From: Arthrobacter mobilis
GTDB lineage: Bacteria; Actinomycetota; Actinomycetes; Actinomycetales; Micrococcaceae
Assembly: GCF_012395835.1 (NCBI RefSeq)
Contig: NZ_JAAZSQ010000008.1
Location: 89,098 to 153,097, forward strand
Reading direction: 5' to 3'
Length of the DNA: 64,000 bases
Shown here: in pieces, positions 56,310-64,000 of the stretch
Layout of the letters: each line of letters begins with the position of its first letter
Numbering within the stretch: position 1 is the first letter of the stretch
Notes under the pieces: generated by a model
Told to the model about the DNA's origin: nothing
The model's database searches: none
Seen by the model: only the letters and a program-made list of their open reading frames with translations
Translations under genes and position numbers: made by a program

Positions 56310-57188
56310 TCATAAACGTCCGGCCGGTCCCTGCCGGTCCTGCGGCGCAGAGCTGCTGCCGGGCTCGGTGATCGCCCCCGGGGCCTTGGCCGGCGGCTCG
56401 GTCCCGGCTTCCGCCCCGGCCGGCGCCGTCCCTGCCTGTTCGGGGACCAGGCGCACGGCATCCCGCGCGCGCTGCTCCCTGCCGGTCCTGCCGGCCTTGT
56501 GGACCTTGTGGGCGGCCTGTTCCGCCTTGACAGTGCCGGCGTAGACATCCACATACTCCTGGCCGGAGAGGCGCATGATCTCGTACATGATTTCGTCCAC
56601 CACGGCGCGCTGGACGAACCGGTCGTCGGCCAGGCCGTGATATCGGGAAAAATCCAGTGGTGCGCCGATGATGGTGCCCACGCGGCGGATATTGGGGATC
56701 CGGCGTCCGATCGGCTGCACCTTGTCGGTACCGATCATGGCCACCGGGATCACCGGCACGCCCGCGCGCAGCGCCAGCTTGGCGACGCCGGTCTTGCCCC
56801 GGTAGAGCCGGCCGTCGGGGCTGCGGGTACCCTCAGGGTAGATCCCCAGCAGCCCGCCGGCGGCCAGCACGTCCGCGCCGGCGAGCAGGGCGCTGGCCGA
56901 GGCTTCGCCGCCGGAGCGGTCCATGGGCAGCTGGTTGGTCAGGCGGAAGAACGCCGCGGTGAGCCGGCCCTTGATCCCCCGGCCGGTGAAGTACTCGGCC
57001 TTGGCCAGGAAGACCACCGGCCGGGGTACTGCCAGCGGCAGGAAGATCGAATCCGAGAAGGACAGATGGTTGCTGGCCAGGATGGCCGGGCCGGTGGCAG
57101 GAATGTTGTCCAGGCCCTTGGTCCAGGGCCGGAACAGCAACCGGACGACCGGCCCAATGAAGATGGTCTTCATCACCCAATAGAACAC
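56310..57188 (-). CDS. plsC: 1-acyl-sn-glycerol-3-phosphate acyltransferase family protein
   Basis: The protein acylates lysophosphatidic acid, or a related acceptor, in phospholipid synthesis. The 292-residue sequence has the PlsC motifs NHLSFSD (NHx4D, about 40-46), GIYPEGTRSPDG (about 114-125) and VIPVAMIGTDKV. A hydrophobic N-terminus suggests membrane association. The last 70 residues are a Lys/Ala then Pro/Ala/Gly-rich tail not needed for the fold. The start is a GTG at 57188 with GGAAGG upstream. A similar gene sits near aroG in mycobacteria (Rv2182c). Confidence 0.9.
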   Translation of the reverse strand: MFYWVMKTIFIGPVVRLLFRPWTKGLDNIPATGPAILASNHLSFSDSIFLPLAVPRPVVFLAKAEYFTGRGIKGRLTAAFFRLTNQLPMDRSGGEASASALLAGADVLAAGGLLGIYPEGTRSPDGRLYRGKTGVAKLALRAGVPVIPVAMIGTDKVQPIGRRIPNIRRVGTIIGAPLDFSRYHGLADDRFVQRAVVDEIMYEIMRLSGQEYVDVYAGTVKAEQAAHKVHKAGRTGREQRARDAVRLVPEQAGTAPAGAEAGTEPPAKAPGAITEPGSSSAPQDRQGPAGRL

Positions 57189-57344
57189 ATGCGGCCTTCC
57201 GGTTCCGGCTGCGGCACAGCCGGCCGCAGCGCCCGATGGGACTCGTCGGTTCAGACTTTACTCCAGCCTCCCGTCGCCTGGCCGGGGGCGCAGGTTACGC
57301 GCACGGCGTAGTCGGGCGGGGCCGCCGGATGACACGATAGAGGC

Positions 57345-58157
57345 ATGACATCGATCCAGCCCGGCAGCGTGGTCGTGGGCCGCGGCAGCGGCCCCAACGG
57401 TGATATCGGCATCGTGCTCGGGCACGGCTTCACCGGCTCCCCGTACAGCATCCGCGACTGGGCCGACTATCTGGCCGGACAGGGCTTCACCGTGGCGCTG
57501 CCGCTGCTGCCCGGGCATGGTACCCGGTGGCAGGACCTCGCGCGCACGAGCTGGCAGCAATGGTACGGCGCCTACGAACGGGCCTGGGACGAACTGGCCC
57601 GCGAGCGCGCGGCTGTCTTTGCCGCCGGGCTGTCCATGGGCGGGACGCTGGCGCTGCGGCTGGCCTCACACCGGCCGGTAGCCGGCGCCGTCGTCGTCAA
57701 CCCGGCACTGACCACCGCTCCCGCCGCCCGCTATGCCGGGCTGCTCCGGTACGCCGTCCGCAGCGTGAAGGCCATCGGCAACGACATCAAGCGGGCCGGC
57801 GTGGACGAGCAGTCCTATCCGCGCACCCCGGTGGCCGCCGTGCACCAGCTGACCCGGCTGATTGCCGATACCGCGGGGCGGTTGCCGGCGGTCACCGCCC
57901 CGACCCTGGTCTTCCGCTCCGCGGTGGACCATGTGGTGCCCGAATCCAGCCTGGAACTGATCCGCAGCAGGATCGGCAGCAGCCTGGTGGAGGTGGTGCC
58001 GCTGCCGGACAGTTACCACGTGGCGACACTGGACAATGACGCCGAAACCATTTTTGCCCGGACGGCCGGGTTCATGACCGCCCATGGCCATGCGGTCCAG
58101 GCAAAGGCAACAGCGCAGGGAAAGGCAGCGCAGGGCCGCGGAGAGGACCGGGCATGA
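57345..58157 (+). CDS. Alpha/beta hydrolase (carboxylesterase/monoacylglycerol lipase type)
   Basis: This 270-residue protein has an alpha/beta-hydrolase fold: oxyanion motif LGHGFTGSP (residues 24-32), nucleophile elbow GLSMGG with Ser97, a late Asp in SAVDHVVP (about 193) and His in DSYHVATLDND (about 225). It resembles Bacillus Est30-type carboxylesterases that act on short-chain esters or monoglycerides. The last 30 residues are an Ala/Lys/Gly-rich tail. Its stop overlaps the next start (ATGA). The substrate is not determined. Confidence 0.88.
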   Translation: MTSIQPGSVVVGRGSGPNGDIGIVLGHGFTGSPYSIRDWADYLAGQGFTVALPLLPGHGTRWQDLARTSWQQWYGAYERAWDELARERAAVFAAGLSMGGTLALRLASHRPVAGAVVVNPALTTAPAARYAGLLRYAVRSVKAIGNDIKRAGVDEQSYPRTPVAAVHQLTRLIADTAGRLPAVTAPTLVFRSAVDHVVPESSLELIRSRIGSSLVEVVPLPDSYHVATLDNDAETIFARTAGFMTAHGHAVQAKATAQGKAAQGRGEDRA

Positions 58158-58537
58158 GCGACCGTGAGCCGTCGCGGGACGAGGCCGAGTGGCTGGACCT
58201 GGTCGCCCGGCTTGAGTCCACGGACAGTGACAACGGCAGCGACAGCGGCCCGGGAGCCGCCGCCGGCCCCCGGGACTACACGGTCCCCGAGAACGACGAC
58301 GGCGCGTTCGTGCCGCCGGAACCGGCGCCGCTGGGTGCCGGGGAACCGCTGGTGGTGCTGTCGTGGCTTGCCGTTGCCGGCGGCCCCTTGGGACTGCTGC
58401 TGATTGCCATGTTCTGGCGCGGCGCCCCGACGGCCGTCGTGCTCGGGATCATTGCCCTGGTCATTGCCGGCGCCGGCTACCTGATCTCCCGGCTGCCTTC
58501 GGAGCGGGACGACTACGACGACGGCGCCAAGGTCTAG
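58154..58537 (+). CDS. Small two-helix membrane protein, unknown function
   Basis: This 127-residue protein has an acidic cytosolic N-terminus (about 1-60, rich in Asp, Glu, Ser and Pro) and two hydrophobic helices (about 66-85 and 92-112). It ends in a short acidic tail (SERDDYDDGAKV). I do not recognise a named family. It overlaps the esterase stop by 4 bp and is probably cotranscribed. Its stop codon shares the bases CTAG (58534-58537) with the stop of the convergent ROK gene. Confidence 0.78.
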   Translation: MSDREPSRDEAEWLDLVARLESTDSDNGSDSGPGAAAGPRDYTVPENDDGAFVPPEPAPLGAGEPLVVLSWLAVAGGPLGLLLIAMFWRGAPTAVVLGIIALVIAGAGYLISRLPSERDDYDDGAKV

Positions 58538-59562
58538 GAAGCATGCCGGGACAGGTCCGCGGCGCCGACCAGGCCGGCGCGCGGCCCAAGTGCGGCGAGG
58601 CGGATGGGCGCCGCCGGGCGGAAGCCGCGCCCGGTCAGGTTCCGGGCAAAGGCGTGCCTGGCCGGTTCCAGCAGCAGGCTGCCCGCTTCGCACAGCCCGC
58701 CGCCGATCACGAACATTCCCGGGTCCAGCGCCGCTGCCAGGTTCGCCAGCCCGATGCCGAGCCATTCGCCGGCGTCCTCGAGCAGGTCCCGGCTGGCCGC
58801 ATGGCCGGCGAGCGCCAGCCGCGTCACCGTCGCCCCGGTAATGTCCCGTGCCTGTCCGCCGGCGGCCCTGAGCCATTCCAGGGATACGGGCGAGTGCGCC
58901 GCCGCCAGTTCGCGGGCCTCCCGGCCCAGGGCGTTGCCGGAGGCGTACTGCTCCCAGCAGCCGCGGTTGCCGCATTCGCAGCGGTGGCCGCCAGGTACCA
59001 GGATCTGGTGGCCGAACTCCCCGGCCACTCCCCAGTTGCCGCGCTCGATGCGGCCGTCGGTGATGATGGCCCCGCCGATGCCGGTGCCCAGGGTGATGCA
59101 CACCAGGCGGCGCTGTCCGCGGCCGGCGCCGAAGCGCCATTCGGCCCAGGCCGCGGCGTCGGCATCATTGGCCACCAGCACCGGGCGCTGCAGCAGCGCC
59201 TGGAGGTTGGCGCGCAGTGGTTCATGGCGCCAGGCCAGGTGCGGGCTGAACAGCACGGTCCCGCCGTCCAGGTCCAGCCAGCCGGCGGCTCCGACGCCCA
59301 CCGGAACGGCCGGATAGCTGTCCGCCAGGCCGCGGACCAGCTCGGCGATCACCCGCTCCACTTCGCGCGGGTTGTCGCCCGGGGTCGGGCGCGTATCCTC
59401 GGCCAGCACCTGCCCCGCCCCGTCGACGACGCCGGCGGCCACCTTGGTGCCGCCGATGTCCACGCCGATGGCCAGCCCGGTCCGGCCTGGTCCCCGCCGG
59501 CCGCGCCGGCGGTCCAGTGCCGCCGGTATCCGGCGGCGCCGGCGGCAAGAATCCCTGTCCAT
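58534..59562 (-). CDS. ROK family glucokinase
   Basis: The enzyme probably phosphorylates glucose with ATP. The 342-residue protein has the phosphate loop IGVDIGGTKVAAG (near residue 30), a sugar-binding [23 protein letters not shown] and the ROK zinc motif GHRCECGNRGCWEQYAS with its Cys cluster. It differs from the polyphosphate glucokinase at 18437. An Arg-rich N-terminal extension of about 25 residues precedes the fold, so a later start is possible; I kept the ATG at 59562 because AGGGTGGGG lies before it. N-acetylmannosamine or another sugar cannot be ruled out. Confidence 0.88.
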   Translation of the reverse strand: MDRDSCRRRRRIPAALDRRRGRRGPGRTGLAIGVDIGGTKVAAGVVDGAGQVLAEDTRPTPGDNPREVERVIAELVRGLADSYPAVPVGVGAAGWLDLDGGTVLFSPHLAWRHEPLRANLQALLQRPVLVANDADAAAWAEWRFGAGRGQRRLVCITLGTGIGGAIITDGRIERGNWGVAGEFGHQILVPGGHRCECGNRGCWEQYASGNALGREARELAAAHSPVSLEWLRAAGGQARDITGATVTRLALAGHAASRDLLEDAGEWLGIGLANLAAALDPGMFVIGGGLCEAGSLLLEPARHAFARNLTGRGFRPAAPIRLAALGPRAGLVGAADLSRHAS

Positions 59563-59675
59563 CGCCCCACCCTTGTTACCGATTCGTTGGCCGGCCGCCG
59601 GGGCCCCGGGCCGGATTAGCCTATACGCTAGGGGCAATCCCTGCAGGGGCCGGAGCCGATTCCGAAGGAGCTGCC

Positions 59676-61493
59676 GTGCGCGAATACAGCGTACCCCCCA
59701 TGGTTGATGTCGAGCGCTCATCCAACATCACCGACCTGCTCATCCGGCAGGCCGGGCTCGCGTCGAACCCGGCACTGTTCTCGCGCCGCGATGGTGAGGG
59801 TACCTGGCAGGACATCACTGCCCGCGGCTTCCTCGCGGACGTCACCGCTCTGGCCAAGGGGCTGGTGGCCAGCGGCATTGCTGCCGGGGACCGTATCGGC
59901 ATCATGGCCCGGACCCGGTACGAGTGGAGCCTGGTCGATTTCGCCATCTGGTTCGCCGGCGCCGTGCCGGTGCCGATCTACGAAACCTCCTCCCCTGCCC
60001 AGGTGGCCTGGATCCTGGGCGATTCAGGTGCGGCGGGGGCCTTCGCGGACGGCCCGGCGCACGAGCAGCGGATCCGGGAAGCGGCGCACAGCGAGGGGCT
60101 GGAGGGGCTCCGGCACGTCTGGCAGCTGGACGGCAAGACCCTCGATGCCCTGCGCGAAGCGGGCCGGAGCGTGGCGGATGACGCCCTCGACGGGCGGCGC
60201 CGGCAGGCCGGCCTCGACGACCTGGCCACCATCATCTACACCTCCGGCACCACCGGACGGCCCAAGGGCTGCGAACTGACGCACGGGAATTTCGTGGAGC
60301 TGGCCCTGAATGCCGGCGCGGCACTGCCCGAAGTGGCCCACGAGGGTGCGCGGACCATCATGTTCCTGCCGCTGGCCCACGTCTTCGCGCGCTTCATCTC
60401 GGTGCTCTGTGTCGCCTGCGGAGTCACCGTGGCGCATACCCCGGACGTCAAGAACCTGCTGCCGGATCTGCAGAGCTTCCGGCCGTCCTTCATCCTGGCC
60501 GTGCCGCGCGTGTTCGAGAAGGTCTACAACAACTCCATGCTCAAGGCCGAGGACGCGGGCAAGGGCAGGATCTTCCATGCGGCCGCGGACACCGCCGTCG
60601 CCTGGTCCAAGGCCGCGCAGGCGGGCAAGGTTCCGTTCCTGCTGGCATGGAAGCACCGGCTCTTCGATAAGCTCGTCTTCCACAAGATCCGCGAGGCTAT
60701 GGGCGGGCAGGTGCACTATGCCGTCTCCGGCGGCGCTCCCCTGGGGGAACGCCTCGGCCACTTCTTCCACGGCATCGGCCTGCTGGTTCTGGAGGGCTAC
60801 GGGCTGACCGAAACCACCGCACCGGTCTCGGTCAATACTCCGCGGCTGGTGAAGATCGGCACTGTCGGCGCCCCGCTGCCCGGCAATGCGGTGCGGATCG
60901 CGGATGACGGCGAGATCCTGGTCAAGGGGGTCTGCGTGCTGCGCGGGTACTACAACCGTCCGGACCTGACCGCCGAAGCGTTCGTGGACGGCTGGCTCCG
61001 CACCGGGGACCTGGGCGAACTGGACGCGGACGGCTTCCTGCGGATCACCGGGCGCAAGAAGGAGATCATCGTCACCGCCGCCGGCAAGAACGTGGTTCCG
61101 GCGATACTGGAGGACCGGATCCGGGCCAACGCCCTGGTCTCCCAGTGCGTGGTGGTCGGCGACCAGCGGCCCTTCATCTCGGCCCTGATCAGCCTGGACG
61201 AGGAGGCCCTGCCCGGGTGGCTGGAGCGCCACGGCCTGCCCGCCGGCACCAGCGTGGCGGACGCGGCGACGCTGGCGCCGGTGCTGGCCGAGCTGCAGGC
61301 ACTGGTGGACGAGGCCAACCAGAGCGTCTCCCAGGCCGAGGCGATCAAGGCCTTCAGGGTGGTCCCGGCCGACTTCACCGAGGCCTCCGGCCATCTGACC
61401 CCGTCGCTGAAAATCAAGCGGGCCCAGGTCCTGCAGGACTACGCCGGAGTGGTGGACGAGATCTACGCGGTGCCGAAGCCGGCCCAGCGCTGA
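59676..61493 (+). CDS. Long-chain acyl-CoA synthetase (FadD15-like)
   Basis: The enzyme activates fatty acids with ATP and joins them to coenzyme A. The 605-residue adenylate-forming enzyme has the AMP-binding motif IIYTSGTTGRPKGCELTH, the motif GYGLTETTAP, WLRTGDLGELD and a C-terminal Lys in GRKKEIIVTAAGKNV. The GTG start at 59676 has GAAGGAG 6 nt upstream. M. tuberculosis FadD15 (Rv2187) occupies the same relative position. It is convergent with the mycothione reductase gene, with only 4 bp between the stops. Confidence 0.93.
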   Translation: MREYSVPPMVDVERSSNITDLLIRQAGLASNPALFSRRDGEGTWQDITARGFLADVTALAKGLVASGIAAGDRIGIMARTRYEWSLVDFAIWFAGAVPVPIYETSSPAQVAWILGDSGAAGAFADGPAHEQRIREAAHSEGLEGLRHVWQLDGKTLDALREAGRSVADDALDGRRRQAGLDDLATIIYTSGTTGRPKGCELTHGNFVELALNAGAALPEVAHEGARTIMFLPLAHVFARFISVLCVACGVTVAHTPDVKNLLPDLQSFRPSFILAVPRVFEKVYNNSMLKAEDAGKGRIFHAAADTAVAWSKAAQAGKVPFLLAWKHRLFDKLVFHKIREAMGGQVHYAVSGGAPLGERLGHFFHGIGLLVLEGYGLTETTAPVSVNTPRLVKIGTVGAPLPGNAVRIADDGEILVKGVCVLRGYYNRPDLTAEAFVDGWLRTGDLGELDADGFLRITGRKKEIIVTAAGKNVVPAILEDRIRANALVSQCVVVGDQRPFISALISLDEEALPGWLERHGLPAGTSVADAATLAPVLAELQALVDEANQSVSQAEAIKAFRVVPADFTEASGHLTPSLKIKRAQVLQDYAGVVDEIYAVPKPAQR

Positions 61494-61497
61494 CGGT

Positions 61498-62925
61498 TCA
61501 GCCGGCCACATCCAGGGCCAGCAGCGCGTTCTCCACGACCTCGGTCAGCGCCGGGTGGATCCAGTACTGGCCGCGCGCCATGCTGGGCACGTCCAGTCCG
61601 AAGGCCATGGCCTGGATCAGCGGCTGGATGAGCGTGGCGGCATCATGGCCCATAATGTGCGCGCCCAGCAGGCGCCCGGTGGCCTTCTCCGCCACCAGCT
61701 TCACGAACCCTTCGCCGTCCTCCATCGCCCAGCCGTACGCCGTGGAGCCGTAGGCCTGGACAGCCGTGGCAATCCCGGCGCCGCCGGCGGGGTCCGCGGC
61801 GCGGGCCGCCTGTTCGGTCAGCCCCACGCTGGCGACCTGCGGCCGGGTGAAGACCGCGGCGGGGACGAAGCGGTGGTCGCTGCGGCGCAGCGCGCCGGGA
61901 TGTTCGAGATTGTGGGCCACCACGCGGGCCTCGTGGTTGGCCACGTGCTTAAGCTGGAACCTGTTGCTGATGTCGCCAAGGGCCCAGACTCCGTCCACCG
62001 GCTGGCCGCCGGCCAGCACCCGCTGGTAGCCGTCGACGGCAAGCCGTCCGTCCGGCTCCAGGTCGAAGCCGGCCGCGGCTGGATCCAGCGAACCGGTGTT
62101 CGGCACCCGCCCGATGGCCACCAGAACGATGTCGGCGTCCACCGACATGGTGCCGGTGGACGCCTCTGCAGCCGCGCCCGGCACCACGTGGAAAACCGCG
62201 CGCACGCCGGTACCGTGCTCCTCGACGGCTGCCAGGTTCCAACCGAGCCTCAGGTCCCAGGAACGCGCCGCAGCCTCGGTGAAGCGCTCGGACACCAGGG
62301 CATCCTCGGATTTGAGCAGCGGGGCGGAGCGGTTGACCTGGGTGACCCGGGCGCCAAAACCGGAAAACACCGCGGCGAATTCCGCGGCGACGAAGCCTCC
62401 GCCGACCACCAGCACCCGTTCCGGCAGCGCATCGATGCGCATCACGGAGTCGGAGGTATGTACCTGGGGCAGGTCGATGCCCGGCACCTGCGGCAGCACG
62501 GCCCGGGAACCGGCGGCGATGACCACCTGCCCGGCCTCGACGGTTTCCCCGGCCGCCGTGAGCAGCGTCTTCGGCCCGGTAAAGCGGGCATAATCCTGGT
62601 ACAGCGTGACGTGGTCCAATTCCACGTCACGGTAGCGCCGGCCCGCCTCGGAGATGGCGTCGATCCGGCCGAAGATCCGGTCGCGCATCTGCTGCCACCG
62701 CACCTGCTCCAGGTTCAGGTCCACGCCCAGCGGCCGGGCCTGGCCGGCGGCTGCGGCCAGCCCTGCCGGGTAGACGAACATTTTGGTGGGGATGCAGCCG
62801 GCGTTCAGGCAGGTGCCGCCGAAGACACCGCCATCGATGATGGCAACCTTCTTGTTGTCCCAGTACGGGGTGATCAGCGAGTTGCCTGAGCCCGAGCCGA
62901 TGATGGCCAGATCGTAATACGTCAC
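61498..62925 (-). CDS. mtr: Mycothione reductase
   Basis: The enzyme reduces oxidised mycothiol (mycothione) with NADPH, keeping the actinobacterial thiol pool reduced. The 475-residue flavoprotein has an FAD-binding IIGSGSGNSL, the redox-active disulfide GGTCLNAGCIPTK, the NAD(P) motif VVGGGFVAAEFAAVF and the C-terminal HPALTEV with the catalytic His. The start GSGSGNS variant and the GTCLNAGCIPTK spacing fit mycothione reductases more than lipoamide dehydrogenases. The GTG start at 62925 lies 1 nt from a long hairpin that ends pyc. Confidence 0.9.
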   Translation of the reverse strand: MTYYDLAIIGSGSGNSLITPYWDNKKVAIIDGGVFGGTCLNAGCIPTKMFVYPAGLAAAAGQARPLGVDLNLEQVRWQQMRDRIFGRIDAISEAGRRYRDVELDHVTLYQDYARFTGPKTLLTAAGETVEAGQVVIAAGSRAVLPQVPGIDLPQVHTSDSVMRIDALPERVLVVGGGFVAAEFAAVFSGFGARVTQVNRSAPLLKSEDALVSERFTEAAARSWDLRLGWNLAAVEEHGTGVRAVFHVVPGAAAEASTGTMSVDADIVLVAIGRVPNTGSLDPAAAGFDLEPDGRLAVDGYQRVLAGGQPVDGVWALGDISNRFQLKHVANHEARVVAHNLEHPGALRRSDHRFVPAAVFTRPQVASVGLTEQAARAADPAGGAGIATAVQAYGSTAYGWAMEDGEGFVKLVAEKATGRLLGAHIMGHDAATLIQPLIQAMAFGLDVPSMARGQYWIHPALTEVVENALLALDVAG

Positions 62926-62977
62926 AGCCCACCAGTGTACCGGGGCGGCCGAAGCCGCCCCGGTACACTGGTGGGCT
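62926..62977 (-). terminator. 24-bp-stem hairpin between pyc and mtr
   Basis: The arms 62926-62949 and 62954-62977 are exact reverse complements around CGAA. It starts 13 nt after the pyc stop and ends directly before the mtr GTG. The arms contain TACACT (62939-62934 on the minus strand), the likely mtr -10 box, so terminator and promoter overlap. Confidence 0.8.
62934..62939 (-). promoter_or_regulatory. -10 box of mtr inside the hairpin (leaderless candidate)
   Basis: TACACT on the minus strand ends 8 nt before the GTG at 62925, so an mtr transcript would start with almost no leader and would exclude the hairpin. Confidence 0.45.
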
Positions 62978-63005
62978 ATTGCTCCTGCAGCTATTGCTCC
63001 TGCAG
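62976..63005 (-). repeat. Tandem 15-bp duplication at the pyc 3' end
   Basis: The 15 bases CTATTGCTCCTGCAG occur twice head to tail. The copy at 62991-63005 encodes the last four residues of pyc (LQEQ) plus the TAG stop. The copy at 62976-62990 repeats these in frame just after the stop. Confidence 0.95.
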
Positions 63006-64000
63006 CGGGCCGACGACCACGAGCAGGTCCCCGCCCTGGACCTGCTCGACGGCGGAGACAGCCAGGCGCGAGATGGTCCCGCCCACGGGGGTGGTGATCG
63101 CCGCTTCCATCTTCATGGCCTCGATGGTGGCCACGGTGTCCCCGGCCTTGACCGTGTCGCCGACCTTCACGGTGACGGTCACGGCGCCGGCGAAGGGTGC
63201 GGCGACGTGTCCGGGCTGGTTCGGGTCGGCCTTCTCGGCCACCTTGACCTCGGATTCGACCGAGCGGTCGCGGACGGCGACGTTGCGCTGCTGGCCGTTG
63301 AGCGTGCACAGCACCGTGCGCATGCCCTTCTCGTCGGGTTCGGAAATGGCTTCGAGCCTGGCGATCAGCTTCACGCCGCGTTCGAGCTGGATGGTGTGCT
63401 CGGTGTTCTGCTGCAGCCCGTAGAGGTAGTCGCGGGTGTCCAGCACCGAGACGTCCCCGTAGGTTTCGCGGGTCTTCTCGAACTCCTTCGCGGGCCCGGC
63501 GAAGAGCAGCCGGTTCAGGGTGGCGCGGCGGGTGGCCGAACCGTCCTTGAGCGCGACGGCGTCCTCGGGGCTCAGCTCCGCGTCGCGGACCTTCACCGTC
63601 CGCCCCTGCAGCGCCTTGGTGCGGAAGGGTTCGGGCCAGCCGCCGGGCGGGGTGCCCAGCTCGCCGCCAAGGAAGCCGATCACCGAATCGGGGATGTCGT
63701 AGTTCTGCGGGTTCTCGGCGAAGTCGGCCGGATCCACATTGGAGCCGACCAGGGCCAGTGCCAGGTCCCCGACCACCTTCGAGGACGGGGTGACCTTGAC
63801 CAGCCGGCCGAGCATCCTGTCGGCGGCCGCGTACATGTTCTCGATGTCCTCGAACCGCTCGCCCAGGCCCAGCGCCATCGCCTGCTGGCGCAGGTTGGAC
63901 AGCTGCCCGCCGGGGATTTCGTGCAGGTAGACCCGGCCGGTGGGGCCCGGCAGGCCGGACTCGAACGGCGCGTAGACCCGGCGCACGGCTTCCCAGTACG
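62991..64000 (-). CDS. pyc: Pyruvate carboxylase, C-terminal part (5' end beyond window)
   Basis: Pyruvate carboxylase makes oxaloacetate from pyruvate, bicarbonate and ATP to refill the citric acid cycle. The window holds the last 335 or so residues. These cover the end of the carboxyltransferase domain (YWEAVRRVYAPFESG at the edge, then IPGGQLSNLRQQA), the post-CT linker and the biotin carrier domain with EAMKME. The biotinylated lysine is encoded at 63111-63113, about 40 residues before the end. The reading frame is open to position 64000, so the gene starts outside. Its last codons and stop are tandemly duplicated. Confidence 0.96.
   Translation of the reverse strand, partial: YWEAVRRVYAPFESGLPGPTGRVYLHEIPGGQLSNLRQQAMALGLGERFEDIENMYAAADRMLGRLVKVTPSSKVVGDLALALVGSNVDPADFAENPQNYDIPDSVIGFLGGELGTPPGGWPEPFRTKALQGRTVKVRDAELSPEDAVALKDGSATRRATLNRLLFAGPAKEFEKTRETYGDVSVLDTRDYLYGLQQNTEHTIQLERGVKLIARLEAISEPDEKGMRTVLCTLNGQQRNVAVRDRSVESEVKVAEKADPNQPGHVAAPFAGAVTVTVKVGDTVKAGDTVATIEAMKMEAAITTPVGGTISRLAVSAVEQVQGGDLLVVVGPLQEQ

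Noticed and set aside
1-64000. Defence islands, prophage, insertion sequences, CRISPR arrays, tRNA or rRNA genes
   Set aside because: I looked through all gaps and unassigned frames and saw no transposase, integrase, Cas, restriction or toxin-antitoxin signatures, no regularly spaced repeats and no tRNA cloverleaf. Every sizeable region is explained by core genes.

Overview
The window is 64 kb of high-GC (about 70 %) chromosomal core sequence from an actinobacterium, most likely the Micrococcaceae (Arthrobacter and relatives). This rests on the actinobacterial dcw cluster without ftsA, the lipB-lipA-DUF4191-RDD-glnA-glnE-glnA2 block, SepF and Wag31/DivIVA, mycothione reductase, a polyphosphate glucokinase and a type II DAHP synthase. 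Gene order resembles the Mycobacterium tuberculosis segments Rv2145c-Rv2187 and Rv2216-Rv2225 (comparison from memory). I see no tRNA, rRNA, insertion sequence, prophage, CRISPR array or recognisable defence island. Nearly every base is in a recognisable housekeeping gene.

Layout: 0-6 kb holds a tricorn-type peptidase (-), a TIGR01777 epimerase (+) and a membrane-anchored kinase-like protein with a degenerate catalytic motif (-). 6-17 kb holds lipoate synthesis (lipB, lipA), DUF4191 and RDD membrane proteins, then nitrogen assimilation: glnA (+) and the opposed glnA2-glnE-cupin unit, followed by panB. 17-27 kb holds a small SPOR-like protein, map, ppgK, nrdR, hisD, a flavin reductase, dnaE, rluD and lspA.

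27-47 kb is the division and cell-wall (dcw) cluster. It is transcribed on the minus strand in the order mraZ, rsmH, ftsL, ftsI, murE, murF, mraY, murD, ftsW, murG, murC, ftsQ, ftsZ, pgeF, yggS, sepF, yggT, divIVA. Several junctions overlap by 4 or 14 bp, as expected of one long operon that makes UDP-MurNAc-pentapeptide and lipid II and assembles the divisome. MurE lacks the DNPR signature of diaminopimelate-adding enzymes, which points to L-Lys in the stem peptide. The mraZ promoter carries 10-bp-phased GTGG repeats, and the mraZ-rsmH gap carries a hairpin with a CUUCCCC loop that matches my memory of the mraW RNA motif.

47-64 kb holds DUF3040, dinB, a prenyl synthase preceded by a duplicated 42-bp promoter repeat, an Rv2175c-type DNA-binding protein, a five-LysM lytic transglycosylase, a PknL-type PASTA kinase, aroG, plsC, an esterase, a small membrane protein, a ROK glucokinase, an acyl-CoA synthetase (FadD15-like), mycothione reductase and the 3' part of pyruvate carboxylase, which runs off the right edge.

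I did not find a wholly new multi-gene system. The most interesting signals are regulatory or structural. They are the probable mraW RNA, the phased repeats before mraZ, and MtrA-like direct repeats before the LysM hydrolase. A kinase/DNA-binding pair retains a threonine at position 9. At least eleven genes have a -10 box only 6-9 nt from the start codon (leaderless candidates). Two local sequence duplications sit at gene boundaries (49.2 kb and 63.0 kb), and two LysM modules are nearly identical.
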